DNA from: Arthrobacter sp. MMS18-M83
Lineage (GTDB): Bacteria > Actinomycetota > Actinomycetes > Actinomycetales > Micrococcaceae
Length of the DNA: 64,000 nt
NCBI RefSeq assembly: GCF_026683955.1
Contig: NZ_CP113343.1
Location: 2,728,001-2,792,000 of the forward strand
Direction: 5' to 3'
Positions 8,634 through 16,805 of the stretch are shown piece after piece. The translations under genes and the position numbers were made by a program. Within the stretch, counting starts at the first letter, position 1. Each line of letters opens with the position of its first letter. The notes beneath the pieces are model-generated. The model did not search any database and was not told where the DNA came from. It saw only the letters and a program-made list of their open reading frames with translations.

Positions 8634-8754
8634 ACGCTCTCTCACCTTGGCGGGAAGCACGAAACCTTCCTTCGCGATGTGAAGGAGGGTTGCGGTTTGG
8701 TCCCTCAAAGGTGAAGGAGGGTTGCGGTTTGGACCCCCAAAGGTGGAGGAGGGT
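8634..8754. repeat. 32-base-period repeat array C
   Basis: Three rightward units end at 8690, 8722 and 8754 (CGATGTGAAGGAGGGT, AAAGGTGAAGGAGGGT, AAAGGTGGAGGAGGGT), exactly 32 bases apart. The 16 bases after units 1 and 2 share TGCGGTTTGG. Two degenerate leftward units precede them (8634-8649, AAGGTGAGAGAGCGT-like, and 8664-8679), here 30 bases apart. The array occupies most of the 310-base gap between two rightward genes. Bases 8538-8633 hold no gene I can support. Confidence 0.7.
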
Positions 8755-8847
8755 CGTGAAAATAGCCGTGGACCATCCAAGAAATTGCGATTGAACGTTT
8801 CACTCGAAATTCGTGCAACAGATCTCGCGCTGTGTCAGGCTAGTGTT

Positions 8848-9351
8848 ATGAGTCACGCAAATCCAGGAGTAAAGCCGCTGTTGAGCATGGTTCTGGACGA
8901 AGGAGTCTTCACCCTCCGCCGGGCCCACTGGGAGGACCTCCCCGCCATTCTGAGATTGCTCGCAGCTGATCAATTGGGCAGCTCCCGCGAAAACGCCGAG
9001 GACGTTGGCCCCTATCTGCAGGCGTTCCAGCAGATCAACGAGGATCCCGCCCAATTGTTGGTGGTGGGCCATTTGAACGGTGCCTGCGTGGCAACCTTCC
9101 AACTGAGCTTCATTCCGGGCTTGGCGCGGAAGGGCTCGCTCCGCTGCCAGATCGAGGCCGTGCGTGTCGCCGCCGAGCTGCGGGACCATGGCGTTGGTGC
9201 GGCAATGATGCAGTGGGCCATCGAAGAGGCCAGGAGCCGTGGTTGCACCATGGTCCAGCTCACCAGCGACAAATCCCGCAAGGACGCCCATCGCTTCTAT
9301 GAACGGCTGGGCTTCGTGGCCAGTCACGAGGGATTGAAGCTGGCGCTGTAG
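8848..9351 (+). CDS. GNAT-family N-acetyltransferase
   Basis: The product has 167 residues. FTLRRAHWEDLPAILRLLAAD is the GNAT N-terminus. The acetyl-CoA-binding region shows VRVAAELRDHGVGAAMMQWA (R/D-x-x-G-x-G/A loop), and DAHRFYERLGFVASHEG is the typical C-terminal motif B. It transfers an acetyl group to an amine of unknown identity. ATG 8848 has no clear ribosome site, so a leaderless message is possible. It stands alone between a repeat array and the MarR operator. Confidence 0.85.
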   Translation: MSHANPGVKPLLSMVLDEGVFTLRRAHWEDLPAILRLLAADQLGSSRENAEDVGPYLQAFQQINEDPAQLLVVGHLNGACVATFQLSFIPGLARKGSLRCQIEAVRVAAELRDHGVGAAMMQWAIEEARSRGCTMVQLTSDKSRKDAHRFYERLGFVASHEGLKLAL

Positions 9352-9394
9352 CAAGGAGGTCGGAGGAGCCCTTGCTAAGTGAGACGCGCATCCC

Positions 9395-9434
9395 TTGATA
9401 TTTAGGTAGCCTAACTGTTAGGCTACCTAAATAT
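9395..9434 (+). promoter_or_regulatory. Promoter with 37-base near-perfect palindromic operator overlapping the marR start codon
   Basis: ATATTTAGGTAGCCTAAC (9398-9415), one T, then its exact complement (9417-9434) form an 18-base perfect inverted repeat. Its right arm ends in the AT of the marR ATG. TTGATA at 9395-9400 and TAGGCT at 9419-9424 (18-base spacing) would put transcription start at or beside the ATG. No ribosome site is present, so a leaderless message is likely. A bound MarR would cover the whole core promoter. Confidence 0.75.
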
Positions 9435-9879
9435 GAACACCAATCCAGCTGACGACGCGCTCCTCGCCCTCGCCCAATCATTCCGGGAAGCCCTGCGGCA
9501 GAGTGTCTACGTGATGCGCCGCCTCGATTCCGAGGAGCAACTTAGTTCGGCTCAGCTTGGCGTCCTCAAGATGGCGCTCGACGGCGGTGCTCGCGTCGGA
9601 GAAATCGCCCGGAACCTTGGGGTCAAGGTCCCTAGCGCCACGGAGCAGATCATCAAGCTTGAGCGCGCCGGCCTGGTCAAGCGCGAAGCAGACCCGGACG
9701 ATTCCCGCGCCGTCCGCGTCGCCGCGACGCCGGCGGGGCGTGCCGCCGTCGAGAATGCAGACCGCCGGCGCAACGAATTCATCGCCCGGATCCTCGGGAC
9801 CCTGAGCCAAGATGAGCGCGATTCCGTCGCGGCCGCCCTTCCGGTGTTCGACAAGATCAACAACTCAGTCCAGAACTAA
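9433..9879 (+). CDS. MarR-family regulator of the downstream MFS exporter
   Basis: The product has 148 residues. The winged helix covers about residues 35-100: LSSAQLGVLKMALDGGARVGEIARNLGVKVPSATEQIIKLERAGLVKREADPDDSRAVRVAATPAG, including the D-D-S-R wing. It is 27 bases upstream of an MFS transporter in the same direction, a standard regulator-pump operon. The 18-base palindrome over its own promoter strongly suggests autorepression. The ligand is probably a pump substrate. Confidence 0.9.
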   Translation: MNTNPADDALLALAQSFREALRQSVYVMRRLDSEEQLSSAQLGVLKMALDGGARVGEIARNLGVKVPSATEQIIKLERAGLVKREADPDDSRAVRVAATPAGRAAVENADRRRNEFIARILGTLSQDERDSVAAALPVFDKINNSVQN

Positions 9880-9906
9880 GACAAGCCAAAACTAGGAGAG
9901 CAGTCC

Positions 9907-11133
9907 ATGAAAGGCCAGCTCGCAGACCAACTGCCGCCAGCGGAAGAAACCCTCGAGGCCGAGAAAGCCTCGTTCCTCAAGCAGCCCAAGGCTGTGTGGG
10001 CCACGGCGATTGCCGCCGTCTTCGCTTTCATGGGTATCGGCCTGGTTGACCCGATCCTGCCGGCCATCGCCAAGAACCTCCAGGCCAGCCCCAGCCAGGT
10101 GTCCTTGCTCTTCACGAGTTACTTCCTGGTGACAGCCGTCGCGATGCTCGTGACGGGGTTCGTCTCTTCGCGGATCGGCGGCAAGAAGACCCTCATGATC
10201 GGCCTGGCCCTGATTGTCGTGTTCGCCTCACTGTCCGGTCTTTCCGGCAGCGTGGGTGAGCTCGTCGGATTCCGCGCCGGCTGGGGACTTGGCAACGCCC
10301 TCTTCGTGGCCACCGCGCTCGCCGTGATTGTCGGCGTCGCGAGCGGCGGAACCGGAACCGCCATCATTCTGTACGAGGCCGCCCTCGGCCTGGGCATTTC
10401 CCTCGGCCCTCTGCTCGGCGCGCTCCTGGGTGGATGGCAGTGGCGCGCACCGTTCTTCGGCACCGCGGTCCTCATGGCGGTTTCCTTCATCGCCCTGATG
10501 GTCCTTCTGCCCAAGACTCCGGCCCCCGCCGCGAAGGCGCGCCTCCGTGACCCGCTCCTTGCCTTGGGCCACAAGGGCCTTCGCACCACCGCAGCCAGCG
10601 CCCTGTTCTACAACTACGGATTCTTCACCATCCTGGCCTTCACCCCGTTCATCCTGGGCATGGATGCCTACGGTATCGGCGCAGTGTTCTTCGGCTGGGG
10701 CGTGGCAGTGGCTGTCTTCTCAGTCTTCGTGGCACCCGTGCTGCAGCGGCGCTTCGGCACCACCAACGTCCTGGTCGGCACCCTCGGAACTCTCCTGCTG
10801 GACCTCGCCGGTCTGGGACTGGCCGCGGGGCACTCGGTGACCGCCGTCGTCGTACTGGTTATTGTGGCCGGGGCCCTGCTGGGCATCAACAACACGCTCT
10901 ACACCGAACTCGCCATGGAAGTCTCCGATTCGCCGCGCCCCGTGGCCTCGGCCGGTTACAACTTTGTGCGCTGGATGGGCGGGGCGCTGGCTCCGTTTGC
11001 CGCAGCCCAGCTAGGTGAGCAATTCGGCCCGCAGGTTCCCTTCTTTGCCGCGGCGGTTGCCCTGGCGTTCGCGATCCTGGTGGCCGTGGGCGGCCGCCGG
11101 TTCCTGAAGTCGCACGAGCCGCACCTCGTGTAA
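9907..11133 (+). CDS. MFS transporter, 12-TM drug-exporter type
   Basis: The product has 408 residues with about 12 hydrophobic segments. The first membrane helix ends at GLVDPILPAIAKNLQASPSQVSLLFTSY, a signature of drug:H+ antiporters. The loop 2-3 motif is GFVSSRIGGKKT. It is probably co-transcribed with the MarR gene 27 bases upstream and therefore induced by the compounds it exports. The substrate cannot be deduced. A CCCAACTG palindrome follows five bases after its stop and may also end the transcript. Confidence 0.85.
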   Translation: MKGQLADQLPPAEETLEAEKASFLKQPKAVWATAIAAVFAFMGIGLVDPILPAIAKNLQASPSQVSLLFTSYFLVTAVAMLVTGFVSSRIGGKKTLMIGLALIVVFASLSGLSGSVGELVGFRAGWGLGNALFVATALAVIVGVASGGTGTAIILYEAALGLGISLGPLLGALLGGWQWRAPFFGTAVLMAVSFIALMVLLPKTPAPAAKARLRDPLLALGHKGLRTTAASALFYNYGFFTILAFTPFILGMDAYGIGAVFFGWGVAVAVFSVFVAPVLQRRFGTTNVLVGTLGTLLLDLAGLGLAAGHSVTAVVVLVIVAGALLGINNTLYTELAMEVSDSPRPVASAGYNFVRWMGGALAPFAAAQLGEQFGPQVPFFAAAVALAFAILVAVGGRRFLKSHEPHLV

Positions 11134-11138
11134 GACAG

Positions 11139-11204
11139 CCCAACTGGCTCGCAGTTGTTGTCGTTATAAGCCCTCATAACGACAACAAATGCGAGCCAGT
11201 TGGG
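11139..11204. repeat. Long palindromic repeat element, copy 1
   Basis: The two 29-base arms (11139-11167 and 11176-11204) match at 28 of 29 positions, with an 8-base loop. The arms begin CCCAACTGGCTCGCA and continue TTGTTGTCGTTAT. Related copies occur at 43963-44035 and 54878-54966. It lies between convergent MFS genes and could act as a bidirectional terminator, but the conserved sequence, not just structure, marks it as a repeat family. Confidence 0.85.
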
Positions 11205-11220
11205 TGCGTGACAGCCTTGG

Positions 11221-12681
11221 CTACTTGGGTGTGATCGCAAGTTCCGCGGGCTTGGAGCCCTTCGGGACGAACAGGGTGTCAGCCTGCTCGAGGGACATGC
11301 CGTTTGTCTCGGGCACCTTGAACATGACGAAGAAGAACGACGCCGCCGCGAACAGTGCGTACATGCCGTAAGTCAGCGGCAACGAACCGGCCGCCATGAT
11401 GGGGAAGCTCAAGGTGATGGCGAAGTTGGCGATCCACTGGGCCGCGGCGGCCAGGCCGAGCGCGCGGGCTCGGATGCGTGAGGGGAAGATCTCTCCCAGG
11501 AGCACCCACACCAACGGGCCCCACGAGGCTCCGAAGCTGACAACGAACACGTTGGCGGCTACCAAGGCTACGGGACCCCAGGCGCCGGTCAAGGACACGG
11601 ACGAACCCGTCCCAGTGGCGGAAGAAAAGGCGATCGCCATGGCGCCCAGGGACACGGCCATGCCGAGGGATCCCGTCAGCAGGATGGGACGTCGGCCGAT
11701 GCGGTCCACGAGCGCGATTGCCACGAGGGTGACCAAGATGTTGGTGATGGACGTTGCCACGGAGATGGCCAGGGAATCTTGCTCGTGGAAGCCGACTGCC
11801 TTCCACAGGGTGGTGGAGTAGTAGAAGATCACGTTGATGCCGACGAATTGCTGCAGCACCGACAGGATGATGCCGATCCACACCACGGGTTGCAGGCCAA
11901 ACGCCTTGCCACGCAGCGAACCCTTTGTGGTGGAGAGCTTGTCCTGCTGGATGGAGTCGCGGATTTCGCGGATGTGGCGTTCGGTATCGTCGCCGGGCAT
12001 CAGGGTGTCGAAGATCTTGCGTGCGGTGTCTTCCTTGCCGTTGAGGACCAGGAAGTGTGGGGATTCCGGCAGTCGGAAGGCGATCAGACCGTAGACCGCT
12101 GCTGGTACGGCGCAAGCGATGAACATCCAGCGCCAGGCCTCAATACCGAGCCACAAAGCGTGGTGGGCGCTTCCCGCGGACGTCGCCAGGACGGCGTCGG
12201 ACAGCAGGGCCGCGAAAATGCCGGTGGTGATCGCCAGTTGCTGCAGCGACGCGAGCCGCCCGCGGACCTGGCGCGGCGAGATTTCCGAGATATAGGCCGG
12301 TGCAATCACGGAAGCAAGGCCGATGCCTAGACCACCCACTAGCCGCCAGAAAACCAAGTCCCAGATGCTGAAAGCCAAGCCCGTCCCGATGGAGCTGACC
12401 AGGAAGAGGGCGGCACCAAGTTTCATCGCGGGGATGCGGCCGTAGCGGTCGGCCACCTTGCCCGCAAGGTAAGCTCCCGCCGCACAGCCGAGCAGGGCCA
12501 CCGCAACCGCGAATCCCGTGACCGCCTCGCTCAGCATGAATTCGTCCTTCATCGCATCCACGGCGCCGTTGACCACCGAGGAGTCGAAGCCGAAGAGGAA
12601 CCCGCCCACAGCACCGGCAACGGCAAGGCCAATTACCTTGCGTGGGACGCCGGAATGGCTGTCGGAGCTGGAAATGGGCAT
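11221..12681 (-). CDS. MFS sugar porter (sugar:H+ symporter family)
   Basis: The product has 486 residues from ATG 12681, chosen for a GGGAGA ribosome site and an N-terminus close to the first helix (GFLFGFDSSVVNGA, the sugar-porter GYD-like motif). Other signatures are GKVADRYGRIPAMK, PAYISEISPRQVRGRL, FRLPESPHFL (PESPR-like) and QQFVGINVIFYYS, with VPETNGMSLEQ near the C-terminus. About 12 membrane helices import a monosaccharide or polyol with protons. No metabolic enzyme adjoins it, so the sugar is unknown. A small palindrome at 12780 may be its operator. Confidence 0.88.
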   Translation of the reverse strand: MPISSSDSHSGVPRKVIGLAVAGAVGGFLFGFDSSVVNGAVDAMKDEFMLSEAVTGFAVAVALLGCAAGAYLAGKVADRYGRIPAMKLGAALFLVSSIGTGLAFSIWDLVFWRLVGGLGIGLASVIAPAYISEISPRQVRGRLASLQQLAITTGIFAALLSDAVLATSAGSAHHALWLGIEAWRWMFIACAVPAAVYGLIAFRLPESPHFLVLNGKEDTARKIFDTLMPGDDTERHIREIRDSIQQDKLSTTKGSLRGKAFGLQPVVWIGIILSVLQQFVGINVIFYYSTTLWKAVGFHEQDSLAISVATSITNILVTLVAIALVDRIGRRPILLTGSLGMAVSLGAMAIAFSSATGTGSSVSLTGAWGPVALVAANVFVVSFGASWGPLVWVLLGEIFPSRIRARALGLAAAAQWIANFAITLSFPIMAAGSLPLTYGMYALFAAASFFFVMFKVPETNGMSLEQADTLFVPKGSKPAELAITPK

Positions 12682-12779
12682 GGCTCTCCCTTGAGGAAAT
12701 GTAGTGGATTGTGCGGCGCGGTCGTCGTCGGCTGCTGATTCCGACGGGGACGCCGGTGCACTCGCGCTACACAGTGTGG

Positions 12780-12794
12780 CACGCTGCCAGCGTG
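12780..12794. promoter_or_regulatory. Candidate operator upstream of the sugar porter
   Basis: CACGCT-GCC-AGCGTG is a perfect inverted repeat about 100 bases upstream of the sugar porter start, in an otherwise featureless gap. LacI- or ROK-type control is possible, but no regulator gene is adjacent. Confidence 0.35.
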
Positions 12795-12893
12795 ACTTCC
12801 AGTCAATGCCGCCAGCCACACTGGACGTGTCACGCCACGCAAACTTTCGCGCCGCCGTCGGGCACTCCACGGCGCGAGCACTGGAAACGGCAA

Positions 12894-12922
12894 CGGCAGG
12901 CAGTCCAAAAGACTGCCTGCCG
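12894..12922 (-). terminator. Terminator after the DHA2 exporter
   Basis: CGGCAGGCAGTC, a CAAAA loop and the exact 12-base complement lie 27 bases beyond the leftward stop at 12949. Confidence 0.75.
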
Positions 12923-12948
12923 TGACGCGGTTTGGTGCCTAGCGGAAC

Positions 12949-14601
12949 CTAGTGGGCCGAGACTGATTCCTTTGCTGCCGCCTTCGGGTCGGTCAGCTTC
13001 TTGTTCGGCAGGGCGAAGCTGATCAGGAAGGCAAGGCCGGTCAGCGCCGCTGCGGTCAGCATGACGGCGTCGATCGACTGCGCGAAACCCTCGGTGATAG
13101 GCCGGGTGAGCACCGGGTTGGCGTGGTGCAGCCAGCTGGTGTCGTTCAGCGAATCGTTGCTGGCGCCGTTCTTGAAGAAGTCGTACAGCTTGGCGTTGGC
13201 GGGATCGGCGGCAACCGCGGGATCCTTGAGCACCTTGAGGTAGTCCGCGTTCCCGATGGCATCCTTCATGCCCGAGGCGATCTTGTCGGCCGCCAGGCTG
13301 AAGAGCATCGAGATGAACACTGCGGTACCCACGGCGCCGCCCATGGAACGGAAGAACGCCGCGGTGGAGGTGCCCACGCCCATATCCTTCGGCGGTACGG
13401 ACACCTGCATGGCGAGGGTGAGTGGCTGCATGCAGAAGCCGAGGCCCATGCCGAAGAACACGGCGATCAGGCCGGGAACCCACAAGCCGGTGTCCACGCC
13501 AAGGGACAGGCCCATGACAACCGCAGCCGCCGTCAAGATGGCCGTGCCGAGAATCGGGAAGATCCGGAAAACGCCGGACGCCGAGATGGTTCGTCCCGCT
13601 GTAATGGAACCGAAGAGGATACCCACTGTGAAGGTGATCATCATGAGGCCGGCCTCGGTGGGGGTGAGGCCCTTGACCAGCTGCAGGTACATGGGGAGCA
13701 TCGCGATGGCCCCGAACATGCCGATGCCGATGATGAAGTTCAGCAGGGAGGACAGGCCGAAGGTGATGTTCTTGAAGAGCCGCAGGGGAATCAGAGCGTA
13801 GTCGCCTGCGCGCTTCTCAACCAGCAGGAACGCGACGATACCGACGAAGCCCAGCCCGTAGCAGATCCAAGAGTTGACGGAGGTCCAGCCCCAGCTGCGT
13901 CCCTGTTCTGCCACGAGGAGCAGCGGAACGATTGCCAAGGTGATGGCTGCCGCGCCCCAATAGTCGATCTTCTGCTTGACGTGCTTCGCGGGCAGGTGCA
14001 GATAAAGGAACACCACGGCCAAGGCGGCCAGGCCTATGGGCAGGTTGATGAAGAAGACCCAGCGCCAGCCGTCGAAGCCGAGGATGTTGGACGAGCCAGC
14101 GAAAGCGCCGCCGACCACGGGACCGAGGACCGAGGAAACGCCAAAGACGGACATGAAATAGCCCTGGTACTTTGCGCGGTCCTTGAGGGCAACGATGTCG
14201 CCGATGATGGTCAGGGCGAGGGCCAGCAGACCGCCGGCGCCCATGCCTTGGATACCGCGGGCAATGGCGAGCTCGGTCATGGAGTGCACCGAACCGGCAT
14301 ACAAGGAACCGGCCAGGAAGATCAGGATCGCGGCCAGGTAGAGCGGGCGGCGGCCGAAGATGTCGCTGAGCTTGCCGTACAGCGGAGTGCTCACCGTGGA
14401 CGTGATGAGGTACGCCGTGGTGGCCCATGCCTGCAAGGACAGGCCATCGAGGTCGTTGGCGATCGTGTAAATGGACGTGGACACGATGGTCTGATCCAGG
14501 GAGGACAGGAACATGCCGAGCATGAGGCCCACCATGACGGTGAGCGTCTGACGGTGCGTCAGGACCTCACCGGCGGCCCGAGCGGGCGTGGCTTTGGACA
14601 T
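12949..14601 (-). CDS. DHA2-family MFS multidrug exporter (14 TM)
   Basis: The product has 550 residues. Helix 1 carries LGMFLSSLDQTIVSTSIYTIANDL, the D-Q-T-I-V motif of the DHA2 (EmrB/QacA) family, then GKLSDIFGRRPLY (loop 2-3 motif A) and LGPVVGGAFAG (motif C of antiporters). Length and helix count fit 14-TM exporters. A hydrophilic loop of about 70 residues near the C-terminus precedes the last helix. It probably confers drug or toxin resistance by proton antiport. A perfect 9-base inverted repeat upstream suggests MarR/TetR-type repression, but no regulator is adjacent. Confidence 0.9.
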   Translation of the reverse strand: MSKATPARAAGEVLTHRQTLTVMVGLMLGMFLSSLDQTIVSTSIYTIANDLDGLSLQAWATTAYLITSTVSTPLYGKLSDIFGRRPLYLAAILIFLAGSLYAGSVHSMTELAIARGIQGMGAGGLLALALTIIGDIVALKDRAKYQGYFMSVFGVSSVLGPVVGGAFAGSSNILGFDGWRWVFFINLPIGLAALAVVFLYLHLPAKHVKQKIDYWGAAAITLAIVPLLLVAEQGRSWGWTSVNSWICYGLGFVGIVAFLLVEKRAGDYALIPLRLFKNITFGLSSLLNFIIGIGMFGAIAMLPMYLQLVKGLTPTEAGLMMITFTVGILFGSITAGRTISASGVFRIFPILGTAILTAAAVVMGLSLGVDTGLWVPGLIAVFFGMGLGFCMQPLTLAMQVSVPPKDMGVGTSTAAFFRSMGGAVGTAVFISMLFSLAADKIASGMKDAIGNADYLKVLKDPAVAADPANAKLYDFFKNGASNDSLNDTSWLHHANPVLTRPITEGFAQSIDAVMLTAAALTGLAFLISFALPNKKLTDPKAAAKESVSAH

Positions 14602-14637
14602 TGCTTCTCCAAGGGGTCGAAGAAAAGGGGATTAAGC

Positions 14638-14664
14638 AGGATAGTTGCTTTCAGTAACTATCCT
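14638..14664. promoter_or_regulatory. Operator upstream of the DHA2 exporter
   Basis: AGGATAGTT (14638-14646) and AACTATCCT (14656-14664) are exact complements around nine bases. The centre is also partly symmetric (CT-TTC-AG). It lies about 37 bases before the exporter start. The form fits a MarR-family dimer site; the regulator must be encoded elsewhere. Confidence 0.6.
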
Positions 14665-14709
14665 AATCGCACCTGTATTCCCTGTCTTACCCGAATGGGG
14701 AGAAAATTC

Positions 14710-15192
14710 TCACCGCTCCACGAGAATCCCGTCAGGATCGCAGTAGATCAGGTTGCCGGGTTCGATGTGCACTCCATCGATCACCAAGGCGATGTCCACT
14801 TCTCCACGGCCCACTTTAGAGCTCTTCTTGGGATTGCTTCCGAGGGCTTTGACGCCTAGAGGCAGCTTCGCGATCGCCACGCGATCGCGAATGGCCCCAT
14901 TGATCACGACGCCGGCCCAGCCGTTCGCGACCGCGCTCTCCGCGATCATGTCCCCCATCAGGGCTGTGCGCAGCGAGCCGTAGCCGTCCACCACCAGCAC
15001 CGCGCCGTCGCCCGGGGTTGCCAGAACGGTCTTTACCAGGGCATTGTCCTCGAAGCACTTGATGGTGCGCGCGGGGCCGTTGAAATGGGAGACGCCGCCG
15101 AGGTCCTGGAACTGCAGTGATATTGACTCAACATCTTCCGCGCGCTCGTCGTACAGATCGGCGGTGTTGATGGGGTTCGCTGGCATGTTCAT
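14710..15192 (-). CDS. rraA: RraA-family protein (RNase E regulator-like / HMG aldolase-like)
   Basis: The product has 160 residues, the length of E. coli RraA. VVDGYGSLRTALMGDMIAESA and GVVINGAIRD (the conserved R-D pair) are family signatures. In E. coli RraA binds RNase E and lowers its activity. Many actinobacterial relatives are instead weak 4-hydroxy-4-methyl-2-oxoglutarate aldolases, and sequence alone does not separate the two. It stands alone, leftward, after the exporter operator. The window holds a second, longer RraA relative at 26948 within a catabolic operon. Confidence 0.8.
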   Translation of the reverse strand: MNMPANPINTADLYDERAEDVESISLQFQDLGGVSHFNGPARTIKCFEDNALVKTVLATPGDGAVLVVDGYGSLRTALMGDMIAESAVANGWAGVVINGAIRDRVAIAKLPLGVKALGSNPKKSSKVGRGEVDIALVIDGVHIEPGNLIYCDPDGILVER

Positions 15193-15356
15193 CGTTGATC
15201 CTCCTCGGTCCGTTGGAGTTACCCTAACGGGTGCGGACTCACCCTAGCGCGTCCGGGTCGGTGCACTTGTCCACATAGGTGCCTTCATGACAACGCATCG
15301 TACCCCTACAGCGCTAGGCTAAAATCCACACGTCAAGCCGCTAGGGGAGCACCGTC

Positions 15357-16685
15357 ATGAGCCTGTCCGATCTGCCTGGTTCATTGCCTGAAAGGCCCGT
15401 GACGGATCCTGCCCACGATCCTGCCCAAACACAAGGGTCGACGACGGCGCTCGCCGAGCCCGTAGAGCGCGTCCGCGCCTTGTGGGTCACCGGAGTGGTG
15501 CTGGTCAATGTTGGTATCAATGCTGCCTTCTTCGGCCCCATTCAGGTGCTGCTTGGGCAGCAGGCCATCCACTTTGACGAAGGCCAGAAGGAAGCCATTC
15601 TCGCCCTCGTCACGGGGTCCGGCGCCGCGGTTTCCCTGGTGGCGAATCCCCTGTTCGGTGCCTTCAGCGACCGCACCACGTCACGCTTCGGACGGCGCGT
15701 CCCGTGGGTGCTCTTTGGTGCCATTCTCGGCGCGGCAGCCCTGATAGCCCTGGCAGGCGCGCCCAACGTCGCTGTCATGGCCCTCCTGTGGTGCCTGGTT
15801 CAGGCCGGTTGCAACGGTGCGTACGCGGCCCTGACGGCGGCCATCCCGGACCGAGTCCCGGTGCCTCAGCGCGGCACCGTCGGCGGGCTTGCAGCCATGG
15901 GCCAAACCGTGGGGATCCTGGCGGGCGCAGTGATCGCGTCCGTGGTTTCGGGGAACTTTGCCCTCGGATACATCGTGTGCGCTGCCGCTCTGCTGGCCGG
16001 CGTCGTGCTCTACCTTTTCAAGAACGACGACGTTCCTTTATCGGCGGAGACTCGGCCACCGTTCAAGCTCGGGACATTCGCCAAGGGGTTCTGGATCTCG
16101 CCGGTCAAATATCCGGATTTCGCCTGGGCCTGGCTGACACGCTTGCTGGTGAATGTCGGCAACCATATGGTCACGCTGTACTTGCTGTTCTTCCTCAAGG
16201 ATGCCGTGCATCTTGAGGAGATGCAGGGGATCAAGCCTGAGCTCGGCGTGCTGATCCTGACGGGCCTCTATGCCCTCATGGTGATCGTCACAAGCGTGGT
16301 GGGCGGTGCCATCAGTGACCGCATGGGCAAACGGAAACCCCTCGTGATTATCTCCTCGATCGTCATTTCGCTAGCTGCGTTGATCCTTGGGCTCGACCCC
16401 ACCTGGACAGGAGCAATTGCTGGCGCGGTGGTGCTCGGTATCGGGTTTGGTGCCTACCTGGCGGTCGACTTCGCCCTCATTACCCAAGTGCTGCCCACTG
16501 CGCTGGACCGGGGCCGGGACCTTGGTGTCATCAACGTGGCCAACTCCTTGCCACAGGTGATCGCGCCGCTCATTGCCTATCCCTTTGTTGCTTTCTGGGG
16601 TGGCTACATCTCGCTGTATGTGGCCGCAGCCGTCATCGGCCTGCTGGGCGCCGTATTCGTGGTGAAGATCAAGGGCGTCGCATAG
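15357..16685 (+). CDS. MFS transporter (GPH/SLC45-like)
   Basis: The product has 442 residues with about 12 helices and a 40-residue hydrophilic N-terminus rich in Pro and Thr. NVGINAAFFGPIQVLLGQQA, NPLFGAFSDRTTSRFGRRVPWVL and GGAISDRMGKRKPLVI are the paired motifs (GxxSDRT..FGRRRPW) of the sugar-cation (GPH/SLC45-like) subgroup. Probable role: uptake of a sugar or glycoside. ATG 15357 follows CTAGGGGAGCACC. The next gene, a TetR regulator 120 bases downstream, may control it. Confidence 0.8.
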   Translation: MSLSDLPGSLPERPVTDPAHDPAQTQGSTTALAEPVERVRALWVTGVVLVNVGINAAFFGPIQVLLGQQAIHFDEGQKEAILALVTGSGAAVSLVANPLFGAFSDRTTSRFGRRVPWVLFGAILGAAALIALAGAPNVAVMALLWCLVQAGCNGAYAALTAAIPDRVPVPQRGTVGGLAAMGQTVGILAGAVIASVVSGNFALGYIVCAAALLAGVVLYLFKNDDVPLSAETRPPFKLGTFAKGFWISPVKYPDFAWAWLTRLLVNVGNHMVTLYLLFFLKDAVHLEEMQGIKPELGVLILTGLYALMVIVTSVVGGAISDRMGKRKPLVIISSIVISLAALILGLDPTWTGAIAGAVVLGIGFGAYLAVDFALITQVLPTALDRGRDLGVINVANSLPQVIAPLIAYPFVAFWGGYISLYVAAAVIGLLGAVFVVKIKGVA

Positions 16686-16805
16686 CCTGCGAATCCGTTC
16701 TCAGGGAACTGGCAACTTGCTGCCGTATCATTGTCAGGACCGCGCCCGGCCTTTGGCGTCCGCGGTATCTCCCAGAACGAAGCCCAAACCAACAGAACGC
16801 CGGAA

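Noticed and set aside
8555..8682. A hydrophobic frame after the NAD(P)-binding gene (EVRVAAFLFVGLFAGFLIGLLVL)
   Set aside because: It looks like a membrane helix but has no start codon or ribosome site and mixed third-position GC; it runs into repeat array C. It could be a gene remnant, but I cannot support it.
13123..14859. A 578-residue plus-strand frame opposite the DHA2 exporter
   Set aside because: Composition is His/Gln/Gly/Glu-rich, the usual shadow of a membrane-protein gene, with no motifs.
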